In this document: piece by piece, positions 1 to 4,762 of the stretch
Layout of the letters: the number at the start of each line of letters is the position of its first letter
How positions within the stretch are numbered: position 1 is the first letter of the stretch
DNA from: Limnoraphis robusta CS-951
GTDB lineage: Bacteria > Cyanobacteriota > Cyanobacteriia > Cyanobacteriales > Microcoleaceae
Length of the DNA stretch: 5,428 bases
Direction: 5' to 3'
NCBI RefSeq assembly: GCF_000972705.2
Contig: NZ_LATL02000278.1
Location: 1-5,428, forward strand
Translations under genes and position numbers: made by a program
Notes under the pieces: model-generated
Told to the model about the DNA's origin: nothing
Database searches by the model: none
What the model saw: the letters and a program-made list of their open reading frames with translations, nothing else

Positions 1-72
1 AAACAGCCCTGGGGGATATGGGAGTCAGGGGGAAAGTTAATCGGGGTTGTTATTGATCAGCTTCAGTAGAAC

Positions 73-102
73 TTGCCCCCATTTTTCAAAAAAATATATA
101 GT
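73..102 (+). promoter_or_regulatory. Candidate sigma70-type promoter of the MORN gene
   Basis: TTGCCC at 73-78 and TATAGT at 97-102 are separated by 18 bp, about 24 bp upstream of the MORN-gene start. A second -10-like hexamer, TAAAAT, lies at 102-107. The AGGAG at 119-123 is only 2 nt from the ATG, unusually close for a Shine-Dalgarno site. Bases 1-72 are G-rich (GGGGG at 12-16 and 28-32) and show no gene that I can support. This is a consensus match by eye only. Confidence 0.4.
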
Positions 103-125
103 AAAATTAAACAGCAATAGGAGCT

Positions 126-869
126 ATGTTTCGCTTAGTTAAAAAGCTGGGATTTTTGAGTTTAACCCTTGTTAGCGTTGGAATTGGAGTTGATATCCTC
201 ACTTCTACTCCCGCAAACGCACAAGCACAACCAGAAGGAAAACGTCCTCCGGTTTGTGAAGGGCAACTGCCCACAGGTTCGGTCAAGTGTAATTATGAGG
301 GCGGCGACAACTACCAAGGTAGCTTTGTCAATGGTCGCCCCGAAGGACGAGGCATTTATGTCTATAGCAATGGCGATCGCTACGAAGGCGAATTTCGCAA
401 CGGTTTACCCAATGGCCAAGGGGTATTTATCTTTTCAGATGATGCCCGTATAGTTGGTGTCTTTCAAGACGGCAATATTACCCAAGGAACCGTAATCTTT
501 ACCAACGGCGATCGCTACGTCGGACAGTTCAAAATTGTGCGAGACGTCGCTAGCGGACAAGGCAGTAGTCAGCCTCACGGTAGTGGAGAATTTATCTATA
601 GCAACGGCGATCGCTTTGCTGGAGAATTCTTCGCCGGACAACCCTTTGGTGAAGGCAGCTTTACCCGCAAAGATGGCTCTCGCTGTCAAGGACAATTTTT
701 TAACGAAGCGCTCGACGGTAAAGGAACTTGTACTTTTCCGAACGGACTTCGCTATGAAGGCGAATTTCGCGGCGGTATTCCTCACGGCCCTGGAACCCTA
801 ATTGATACCGCAGGCAAGCGACTACCGGGAACCTTTCGAGATGGTAAAAAAGTAGGAAATCCTTCTTAA
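126..869 (+). CDS. Exported MORN-repeat protein
   Basis: This 247-residue protein begins with a Sec-type signal peptide: basic MFRLVKK, a hydrophobic stretch at about 8-25, and a likely cleavage site after ANA at residue 32 (ANA|QAQ). The mature part, from about residue 62 to the end, is almost entirely MORN repeats of the form Y-x-G-x-F-x-x-G-x-x-x-G-x-G followed by a NGDR-like turn. I count about seven, the fourth with an insertion of about 10 residues, plus a partial one (LPGTFRDGKKVG) at the C-terminus. MORN repeats form an elongated beta-hairpin sheet used in protein or lipid contact; no enzymatic residues are visible. The mature protein is therefore predicted to be periplasmic or envelope-associated, perhaps a scaffold, but its partner is unknown. 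The signal peptide supports the start at 126. Three HIP1 octamers (373, 508, 607) fall in the G-D-R codons of repeats. The family call is firm; the role is not inferable. Confidence 0.85.
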   Translation: MFRLVKKLGFLSLTLVSVGIGVDILTSTPANAQAQPEGKRPPVCEGQLPTGSVKCNYEGGDNYQGSFVNGRPEGRGIYVYSNGDRYEGEFRNGLPNGQGVFIFSDDARIVGVFQDGNITQGTVIFTNGDRYVGQFKIVRDVASGQGSSQPHGSGEFIYSNGDRFAGEFFAGQPFGEGSFTRKDGSRCQGQFFNEALDGKGTCTFPNGLRYEGEFRGGIPHGPGTLIDTAGKRLPGTFRDGKKVGNPS

Positions 870-924
870 AGCAATCAAAAAGGACTTCTGCTTGTCTACT
901 TAAATTGATGGAGAACTTTAGATA

Positions 925-1545
925 ATGACAACGGCGACTTCACATTCAGCCTCAGCTTATTCATTCCCCTTTGAGTTTGCGCCCAGTTCAACCCAAGATC
1001 GCGATCTGTTGCGCCAATTGAACTTTGTTCCGGGTGTTAAAGAAATCTTGATGACTCGACAAGTTCACGCCTTAGAACACGCCACCGTTTGGGTGTTGAG
1101 TGAATGGGCAAATGAAGGTGCAGCCACCGCAGACGAAGATCGTCTGGGCGGAATGTCAACAGCCGAAGGATTTTATCTCTATGGGCGCGTTCAGAGCGAT
1201 CGCCTCAGACAAGCGGTAGAAACAGCCCAGCACCGTCTGACAGCCGGAGAATGGGATCTCGCTGTTCATCCGCGATGTGGTACCAATCTCTCAGTCGGAA
1301 TGCTACTGACTGGTGGAGTGGCGATGGGTATTCATTTAGCTTTACCCAAAGGGCCAGTTGAACAGCTTTTGGCTTTAGGAGTCGCCGCCGGAGTGGCCAC
1401 CCAACTTTCTCCAGAGTTAGGCAGTTGGGCGCAGCGATACCTGACCACTGCCATTCCCTTTAACCTACAAGTCTCGGAAATCTCCATTGTGCAGGACTTC
1501 TGGGGACGTTCAGCCCATTTTGTCGCCGCCCATTGGAGAGACTAG
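925..1545 (+). CDS. DUF6391-like protein with HxxEH motif
   Basis: This is a 206-residue protein of unknown function, which I recognise as resembling the DUF6391 family of cyanobacteria. The first 25 or so residues are polar and low-complexity. A conserved-looking core follows: RQVHALEHATVWVL at 45-58 (HxxEH = H48, E51, H52), LGGMSTAEGFYLYG at 74-87, and HPRCGTN at 115-121. Two hydrophobic glycine/alanine-rich segments come next (about 122-141 and 146-161) that could be membrane helices or buried helices, then a soluble C-terminal tail. HxxEH is the zinc-binding motif of some metallopeptidases, and H115/C118 could be further ligands; that reading is inference. GGAG at 910-913 is 11 nt before the ATG, rather far but usable. 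The gene lies 55 bp after the MORN gene on the same strand and 103 bp before psaE. It could be co-transcribed with the MORN gene, but nothing links them functionally. Confidence 0.75.
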   Translation: MTTATSHSASAYSFPFEFAPSSTQDRDLLRQLNFVPGVKEILMTRQVHALEHATVWVLSEWANEGAATADEDRLGGMSTAEGFYLYGRVQSDRLRQAVETAQHRLTAGEWDLAVHPRCGTNLSVGMLLTGGVAMGIHLALPKGPVEQLLALGVAAGVATQLSPELGSWAQRYLTTAIPFNLQVSEISIVQDFWGRSAHFVAAHWRD

Positions 1546-1648
1546 CAATAAAACTTAAAGACTCATTTGCACCGAGACAGCAGATCCAGTAGTACCCTGA
1601 ACAATACAAGGCTTTATTCATCAATTTAGAAACGAGGAAGATAAGCTA
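1546..1648 (+). promoter_or_regulatory. psaE upstream region with ribosome binding site
   Basis: This 103-bp gap must hold the psaE leader and possibly its promoter. The clear element is GAGGAAG at 1634-1640, 8 nt before the psaE ATG, the best Shine-Dalgarno match among the + strand genes here and fitting for an abundant photosystem protein. TTGCAC at 1567-1572 could be a -35, but the matching -10 (TAGTAC, 1590-1595) is poor. I see no clear tandem HLR1 (RpaB) site and no terminator hairpin for the preceding gene. Confidence 0.45.
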
Positions 1649-1954
1649 ATGGTTCAACGTGGTTCTAAAGTTCGGATTTTGCGGAAAGAGTCCTACTGGT
1701 ATCAAGAAGTAGGTACTGTCGCTTCCGTTGACAAAAGCGGTATTAAATACCCCGTTATTGTCCGTTTTGATAAAGTCAACTACACAGGCATCAACACCAA
1801 TAACTTCGCAGAAAGTGAAGTTGTAGAAGTTGGTACGGGTTCGGCTGCACCTCGCGGTCAACAAACACCCGTCGCTGCTGCTACCCGACGCACGGGCCAA
1901 GGAGCTGGCAAACCTGATGTCCCTGGCGATCCCAACCAAGGCGTTGAAAATTAG
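1649..1954 (+). CDS. psaE: Photosystem I reaction centre subunit IV
   Basis: PsaE is a small stromal/cytoplasmic-side subunit of photosystem I that, with PsaC and PsaD, forms the ferredoxin docking site and supports cyclic electron flow. The first ~62 residues are the full SH3-like PsaE domain: [17 protein letters not shown] at the start, GTVASVD at 22-28, [15 protein letters not shown] at 31-45, and [12 protein letters not shown] ending at 61. Beyond that is a tail of about 40 residues (62-101) rich in Gly, Ala, Pro, Gln and Thr, with no counterpart in typical cyanobacterial PsaE proteins of roughly 70-75 residues. The ATG is supported by the GAGGAAG site and by the classical MVQRG start. 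The stop is 3 nt from the mutM start, implying a two-gene transcript. Identity is near certain; the role of the tail is unknown. Confidence 0.97.
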   Translation: MVQRGSKVRILRKESYWYQEVGTVASVDKSGIKYPVIVRFDKVNYTGINTNNFAESEVVEVGTGSAAPRGQQTPVAAATRRTGQGAGKPDVPGDPNQGVEN

Positions 1955-1957
1955 TCT

Positions 1958-2842
1958 GTGCCTGAATTGCCCGAGGTAGAAACGGTTAAAGGGGGCCTGA
2001 ATCAGGTTTCCCGGAATCAGATTATTCAGGGTGGGGAAGTGTTGCTTAAACGCACCATTGCTCACCCTGTTTCTATTGATGAGTTTATTCGCGAATTATC
2101 AGGAAAAGCGATCGCCGGATGGTATCGACGCGGTAAATATTTATTAGCAGAATTTCAGGCTAATCCTGAAAATCAGCAACAACAACCCTTCTCAGATTTA
2201 CAAATCTTCCCCAATGGCGGGTTAGCGGTTCACTTACGGATGACAGGTCAACTGTTATGGGTGAGTCAAGATGAACCCGTGAGTAAACATACCCGAGTCC
2301 GGCTGTTTTTCCCCAATCAACAGGAACTCCGTTTTGTCGATCAACGCACCTTCGGCAAAATCTGGGGAATTCCAAATAGCATCCCCGTTTCAAAGATTGT
2401 CACAGGCTTACAGAATTTGGGGCCTGAACCCTTTTCAGAAGAATTTTCGATAAAATACCTCACCGATCAATTTAACCGCCGTCAGCGCCCGATTAAAACG
2501 GCGTTACTGGATCAAAAACTGGTTGCAGGGGTGGGGAATATTTACGCCGATGAGACTTTATTTCTGAGTGGAATACAACCCACAACCCTTTGTGCAGATT
2601 TAACCCCCTCACAAATTAAAACGCTACATTCTCAACTGATTCAAGTGTTAAAAACCGCAATTGATGCAGGCGGAAGTACAATTCGTAACTTTCTAAATGT
2701 TTCTGGAGTCAACGGTAATTATGCAGGACAGGCTTGGGTTTATAATCGAGCAGGTCAACCGTGTCGAGTTTGTGAAACACCTATCGAACGCTTAAAAATT
2801 GCAGGGCGATCGGCTCATTTTTGTCCTCGTTGTCAGCCTTAA
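1958..2842 (+). CDS. mutM: Formamidopyrimidine-DNA glycosylase
   Basis: MutM/Fpg is a bifunctional base-excision repair enzyme that removes 8-oxoguanine and FapyG from DNA and then nicks the abasic site by beta,delta-elimination. The 294 residues are full length (E. coli Fpg is 269). The N-terminus reads M-PELPEVE, giving the catalytic Pro2 and Glu3. Lys60 in RRGKYLLAEF is the conserved beta-hairpin lysine. LRMTGQL and VDQRTFGKIW match the DNA-intercalating region, LVAGVGNIYADE the helix-two-turn-helix, and C269/C272/C289/C292 the zinc finger, with Arg284 in its hairpin. The start must be the GTG at 1958, because Pro2 is the nucleophile and has to follow the initiator methionine. No ribosome binding site is well placed (an AAGG lies 16 nt upstream), so translation is probably coupled to psaE, whose stop is 3 nt upstream. 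Co-expression with a photosystem I subunit would fit repair of light-driven oxidative damage. No convincing terminator follows. Confidence 0.97.
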   Translation: MPELPEVETVKGGLNQVSRNQIIQGGEVLLKRTIAHPVSIDEFIRELSGKAIAGWYRRGKYLLAEFQANPENQQQQPFSDLQIFPNGGLAVHLRMTGQLLWVSQDEPVSKHTRVRLFFPNQQELRFVDQRTFGKIWGIPNSIPVSKIVTGLQNLGPEPFSEEFSIKYLTDQFNRRQRPIKTALLDQKLVAGVGNIYADETLFLSGIQPTTLCADLTPSQIKTLHSQLIQVLKTAIDAGGSTIRNFLNVSGVNGNYAGQAWVYNRAGQPCRVCETPIERLKIAGRSAHFCPRCQP

Positions 2843-2905
2843 ATTGAATCCCTCAGAGATGGCGACTTCCATTTCTTCTAAAGAGGCTTTTTTGAGGCTC
2901 GGAAT
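2843..2905 (-). pseudogene. Remnant of an AbrB-type antitoxin 3' end
   Basis: Read on the minus strand, this stretch encodes NIPSLKKASLEEMEVAISEG with no start codon and a stop at 2909-2911 just before it. The segment KKASLEEMEVAISE is identical to the C-terminal part of the antitoxin at 5139-5384, and the DNA at 2856-2893 is identical to 5164-5201 over all 38 bp. Weaker similarity runs down to 2843, the base after the mutM stop, where the intact copy has its toxin start codon (ATG at 5152) but this copy reads ATT. Upstream antitoxin sequence is replaced by module 1 and the toxin is gone. DNA-level identity, including synonymous positions, argues for a duplicate or recombination scar rather than a conserved motif. 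Confidence 0.75.
2856..2893 (+). repeat. 38-bp direct repeat, copy 1
   Basis: This is identical to 5164-5201, in the same orientation, 2308 bp apart. Similarity extends leftwards: 2849-2893 against 5157-5201 differs at only two positions (2851, 2855). It stops abruptly on the right at 2894. The repeat lies in the antitoxin remnant behind mutM. Confidence 0.95.
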
Positions 2906-2923
2906 GTTTCAACAAGACGAAGT

Positions 2924-3349
2924 TCATGGCTGTGCTTCTCCAATCAATTCTAAAAATTGTCTGGGCGTTAAAATAGAAATCCCTCGAAAAGGATGCAATT
3001 CTAATAAGTCTTTATCTCCTGTGATAATATAAGTGGCATTTCCATTAACTGCAACTTCTAAAAATTTATTGTCTTTGGGATCTCTACATTCTTTGATGAG
3101 TTCAGAGATGAAAATCTGCTCTGATTCAAGCTTTATCTTAGTTAAAAATTGATAACGAATATCTAGAGAAATATATTGATCAAATTTTGAACGAGTTAAG
3201 ACTTCTTGCAATTCTTGTGAGGTGACATCAGACAGCAAAATTATACCGTTTTTTCTAGCTGCTTTAAAAGCTATATCGGGTAAGGATGATTGAATCAAAA
3301 TACTACTCACTAGAATGTTAGTATCAATAACAACTCGTAGTTTATTCAT
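2924..3349 (-). CDS. PIN-domain toxin, COG1569-like (module 1)
   Basis: This is a predicted Mg2+-dependent ribonuclease toxin of a type II toxin-antitoxin pair, acting in the cytoplasm. The 141 residues form a single PIN domain: VVIDTNILVSS gives the first acidic residue (D9), TSQELQEVL supplies E46, RDPKDNKFLEVA carries D90/D93, and ITGDKDLLEL gives D112/D114. The DPKDNKFLE and TGDKDLL signatures are typical of the 'putative toxin, PIN family' COG1569 group rather than classical VapC. All expected acidic residues are present, so the enzyme should be active. Its ATG overlaps the antitoxin stop by 4 bp (ATGA, 3346-3349), a standard arrangement for translational coupling. It converges on mutM, with the antitoxin remnant between them. 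The RNA target is unknown. Confidence 0.9.
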   Translation of the reverse strand: MNKLRVVIDTNILVSSILIQSSLPDIAFKAARKNGIILLSDVTSQELQEVLTRSKFDQYISLDIRYQFLTKIKLESEQIFISELIKECRDPKDNKFLEVAVNGNATYIITGDKDLLELHPFRGISILTPRQFLELIGEAQP

Positions 3350-3561
3350 TCTTCTAGTATTTTATCTAAAATATCTTGGGTTAATCCATTGGCTTTTGCC
3401 TGTTCTTGCATTTCTTCAATAATTTGTTCTAACGATTTATCTTGGATGATTGATTTCAGCCAGTTATTAACAAGAGTTGCAATTTTTTGCTGTTTTTCCG
3501 GTTCAGCTTCTCGGTAAGCTTTGGCAATTTCAGGGTCAACTTGAATGGTAATTGTTTCCAT
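3346..3561 (-). CDS. Small antitoxin partner of PIN toxin (module 1)
   Basis: This 71-residue protein is the probable antitoxin of the PIN gene it overlaps by 4 bp. It starts METITIQVDPEIAKAYREAEPEKQQKI (residues 1-27), a short beta-strand followed by a helix. This resembles small cyanobacterial antitoxins with a ribbon-helix-helix-like N-terminus that binds the operator. Residues 28-71 are a charged, largely helical tail (NNWLKSIIQDKSLEQIIEEMQEQ) likely to wrap around the toxin. I do not recognise a named family with certainty; the antitoxin call rests on size, order and overlap. A strong extended -10 box and an inverted repeat lie directly upstream, as expected for autoregulation. There is only a weak ribosome binding site (AAGAAG). 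Confidence 0.8.
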   Translation of the reverse strand: METITIQVDPEIAKAYREAEPEKQQKIATLVNNWLKSIIQDKSLEQIIEEMQEQAKANGLTQDILDKILEE

Positions 3562-3573
3562 CGCTTCTTAAGA

Positions 3574-3603
3574 TTTAGCTAAAGAATATCTTTAATTATA
3601 CCA
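3574..3603 (-). promoter_or_regulatory. Module 1 promoter with overlapping operator palindromes
   Basis: On the minus strand TGG-TATAAT (3603-3595) is a perfect extended -10 box; the start codon at 3561 would follow a leader of about 27 nt. No good -35 is seen, which an extended -10 can tolerate. Immediately downstream, TAAAGA-ATA-TCTTTA (3580-3594) is an inverted repeat with 6-bp arms. It overlaps the perfect 10-bp palindrome TTTAGCTAAA (3574-3583). The position at the expected transcription start suits an antitoxin operator. The promoter is a consensus match; the operator role is inferred. Confidence 0.6.
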
Positions 3604-3681
3604 AATTTATATCGTTTCCGTAGTATGGACGTAGTCCAATCCCATTTATAACAGTCAAAGAGAGGAATGCTTTTCAGCCCC

Positions 3682-3722
3682 GAACTGGATGATGCTGTGA
3701 TAAAATGTTAACTATCCGGTTC
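3682..3722 (+). promoter_or_regulatory. Module 2 promoter bracketed by a 9-bp inverted repeat
   Basis: TGA-TAAAAT (3698-3706) is an extended -10 box giving a start near 3713 and a leader of about 29 nt before the ATG at 3742. GAACTGGAT (3682-3690) and ATCCGGTTC (3714-3722) are inverted repeats matching at 8 of 9 positions, one on each side of the -10 and 32 bp apart centre to centre, about three helical turns. GTTAAC (3707-3712) is a palindrome next to the -10. This geometry would let two repressor dimers occlude the promoter. AAGGA at 3731-3735 is the ribosome binding site of the first gene. Confidence 0.6.
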
Positions 3723-3741
3723 AGAATTAGAAGGATATCTA

Positions 3742-3963
3742 ATGCGCGTTAAAGGCATAAAACGAGGGAGAAATATTGAAATATTTGAGGATATCAATAT
3801 TCCTGACGGTCAAGAAATTATAATTGCAATTGAGACGGAGGAGGGTTTTTGCAAAAGTCTTGCTCGCTTTCGGCAAAAACTTGATTCTGATGGAGTATGG
3901 ATCGAACCCGAAGTTTTTGAGAACCTGCGAGATTCTTCATCAGGTGGAGAAGTGATTTTATGA
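3742..3963 (+). CDS. VapB-like antitoxin, apparently without its toxin
   Basis: This is a 73-residue protein beginning MRVKGIKRGRNIEIFEDINIP, followed by DGQEIIIAIETEE. This N-terminal beta-rich segment resembles small antitoxins of the DUF104/AF2212-like kind common in cyanobacteria. The C-terminal part (residues 36-73) has FRQKLDSDGVWIEPEVFENLRDSS and ends SGGEVIL, like the toxin-binding tails of such antitoxins, so the protein looks complete. In comparable modules the partner PIN toxin starts in the antitoxin stop. Here the stop does overlap an ATG (ATGA, 3960-3963), but that frame runs only 27 codons (to 4043) and has no PIN motif. The next genes are a different antitoxin and its toxin. 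It is therefore either an orphan antitoxin or part of a three-gene module. It has a clear ribosome binding site (AAGGA) and is the first gene of its operon. Confidence 0.75.
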   Translation: MRVKGIKRGRNIEIFEDINIPDGQEIIIAIETEEGFCKSLARFRQKLDSDGVWIEPEVFENLRDSSSGGEVIL

Positions 3964-4043
3964 GTTTAAGTTTTTTAAAGGAGTTCCTATGGTTTCAAAC
4001 AAATTATTACAATTGGAACAGTTCATCGATGAATTATCGTTAG
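3960..4043 (+). pseudogene. Possible vestige of a lost toxin start (27 codons)
   Basis: The ATG at 3960 overlaps the preceding antitoxin stop by 4 bp, exactly where a VapC-type toxin should begin. The frame reads MSLSFLKEFLWF and stops at 4041-4043. MSLSFL could be the first residues of a PIN toxin of the form M-x-x-(F/Y)-L-L-D-T-N, but no aspartate follows. The AAAGGAG at 3977-3983 inside it is the ribosome binding site of the next gene. Probably not a functional gene; listed as a possible scar. Confidence 0.3.
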
Positions 4044-4267
4044 AAGATAAGCTTTGGTTGCTTGATAAAATATTTGAACAAGTGCGAGGAATTACTGATA
4101 ATAAAAATGTGAGCAATGATCGGCAAAATATTGAATATGATGATACAGCAAAACCGATTTGGGAAATCGTTGTAGAAATCGGGGCAAAAATTCCCGAGTC
4201 TGAATGGGAAAAAGTACCAAGTGACTTGTCAAAAAACTTTGACCTGTATCAAGGTTTGGGAGAATGA
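3989..4267 (+). CDS. Probable antitoxin of the PIN toxin at 4264 (module 2)
   Basis: This is a 92-residue acidic protein directly upstream of, and overlapping by 4 bp (ATGA, 4264-4267), a PIN toxin gene, which makes it the likely antitoxin. Residues 4-33 (NKLLQLEQFIDELSLEDKLWLLDKIFEQVR) resemble the helical N-terminus of small cyanobacterial antitoxins. The middle (about 34-50) is polar and probably disordered. Residues 53-79 contain KPIWEIVVEIGAKIPESEWEKVP, an extended segment ending SDLSKNFDLYQGLGE that could thread into the toxin groove. AAAGGAG at 3977-3983 is a strong ribosome binding site 5 nt from the ATG. It has no obvious promoter of its own and probably shares the one at 3698-3706 with the upstream antitoxin. 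The family name is not certain. Confidence 0.8.
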   Translation: MVSNKLLQLEQFIDELSLEDKLWLLDKIFEQVRGITDNKNVSNDRQNIEYDDTAKPIWEIVVEIGAKIPESEWEKVPSDLSKNFDLYQGLGE

Positions 4268-4677
4268 AACGAGTTTTTGCAGATACAGGTTATTGGGTGG
4301 CTTTACTCAATCCCAGAGATCAATTACATCAAAAAGCGCGAGAGTTATCCCAAAAAATGGGTTTACTGTATATTATTACCAGTGAAATGGTTTTGGCAGA
4401 GGTGCTGAATGATTTTTCTAAAAGGGGCGACTTTTTTCGCCGGGGTGCTATCGAGTTAATTGAAAGTCTCTATAACCATCCTAATGTGATAGTTGTTCAG
4501 CAAAGTAGTAGTCAATTTAAAGAGGGGTTACTGTTATATAAGCAAAGACCCGACAAAGAGTGGAGTATAACCGATTGCGTTTCTTTTAAGATTATGGAAG
4601 AATACGGTATTACAGAAGCTCTTGCCTACGATAAGCATTTTGAGCAGGCAGGTTTTATTCCTCTATTACGCGATTGA
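4264..4677 (+). CDS. PIN-domain ribonuclease toxin (module 2)
   Basis: This is a predicted Mg2+-dependent ribonuclease, 137 residues, a single complete PIN domain. VFADTGYWVALLNPRDQLH gives D7 and the classic start of this subgroup, SEMVLAEVLNDF gives E46, RPDKEWSITDCVSF gives D97 and D104, and the C-terminal ALAYDKHFEQAGF gives D123. The ADTGYW start and the W-S-x-T-D-C and DKHF-x-x-AGF motifs fit the COG2402-like PIN group, whose members are usually TA toxins. All acidic positions are present, so it should be active. The start overlaps the antitoxin stop (ATGA) and GGGAG lies just upstream, implying coupled translation. It converges on module 3. The RNA substrate is unknown. Confidence 0.9.
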   Translation: MKRVFADTGYWVALLNPRDQLHQKARELSQKMGLLYIITSEMVLAEVLNDFSKRGDFFRRGAIELIESLYNHPNVIVVQQSSSQFKEGLLLYKQRPDKEWSITDCVSFKIMEEYGITEALAYDKHFEQAGFIPLLRD

Positions 4678-4762
4678 TTTTAAGGTTTAGTGGCGATCGC
4701 ATTTTGGGGAGGTATTAGAAATAGGGTTTTTCATCGGATTACTTTTATTGTCCTTTTGAGTG

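Larger units (their letters stand above)
3562..3741. other. Divergent intergenic control region between two TA operons
   Basis: These 180 bp separate the minus-strand module 1 from the plus-strand module 2. They contain a promoter in each direction and several short inverted or direct repeats. Besides the promoter and operator entries listed separately, TGGAC-GTA-GTCCA at 3626-3638 is a 5-bp-arm inverted repeat. CGTAGT also occurs twice (3619-3624 and 3630-3635), 11 bp apart, about one helical turn. I see no gene inside. Confidence 0.6.

Noticed and set aside
435..785. 116-codon minus-strand frame, and 88- and 94-codon plus-strand frames inside the MORN gene
   Set aside because: They arise from the repetitive MORN codons in other frames; none has a start signal or recognisable product.
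869..895. AAGCA...TGCTT hairpin after the MORN gene
   Set aside because: The arms are only 5 bp with a 15-nt loop and no following T run; too weak to call a terminator.
1646..2065. 139-codon open frame on the minus strand
   Set aside because: It lies opposite psaE and the start of mutM, both certain; it has no recognisable motif and is a shadow.
2160..2393. 77-codon minus-strand frame inside mutM
   Set aside because: It is antisense to a conserved enzyme and has no family features.
2843..2923. Possible intrinsic terminator between mutM and the module 1 toxin (run of six T at 2888-2893)
   Set aside because: No stable GC-rich stem precedes the T run; the T run is part of the lysine codons of the antitoxin remnant.
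2799..3032. Plus-strand 77-codon frame sharing EMATSISSKEAF with the frame at 5134-5325
   Set aside because: The shared peptide is only the antisense reading of the 38-bp repeat; the coding sense is the minus strand (antitoxin tail).
4678..4762. Bidirectional terminator between the convergent module 2 and module 3
   Set aside because: T-rich stretches are present but I find no inverted repeat longer than about 3-4 bp, so no call is made. The stretch holds a HIP1 octamer at 4693-4700.
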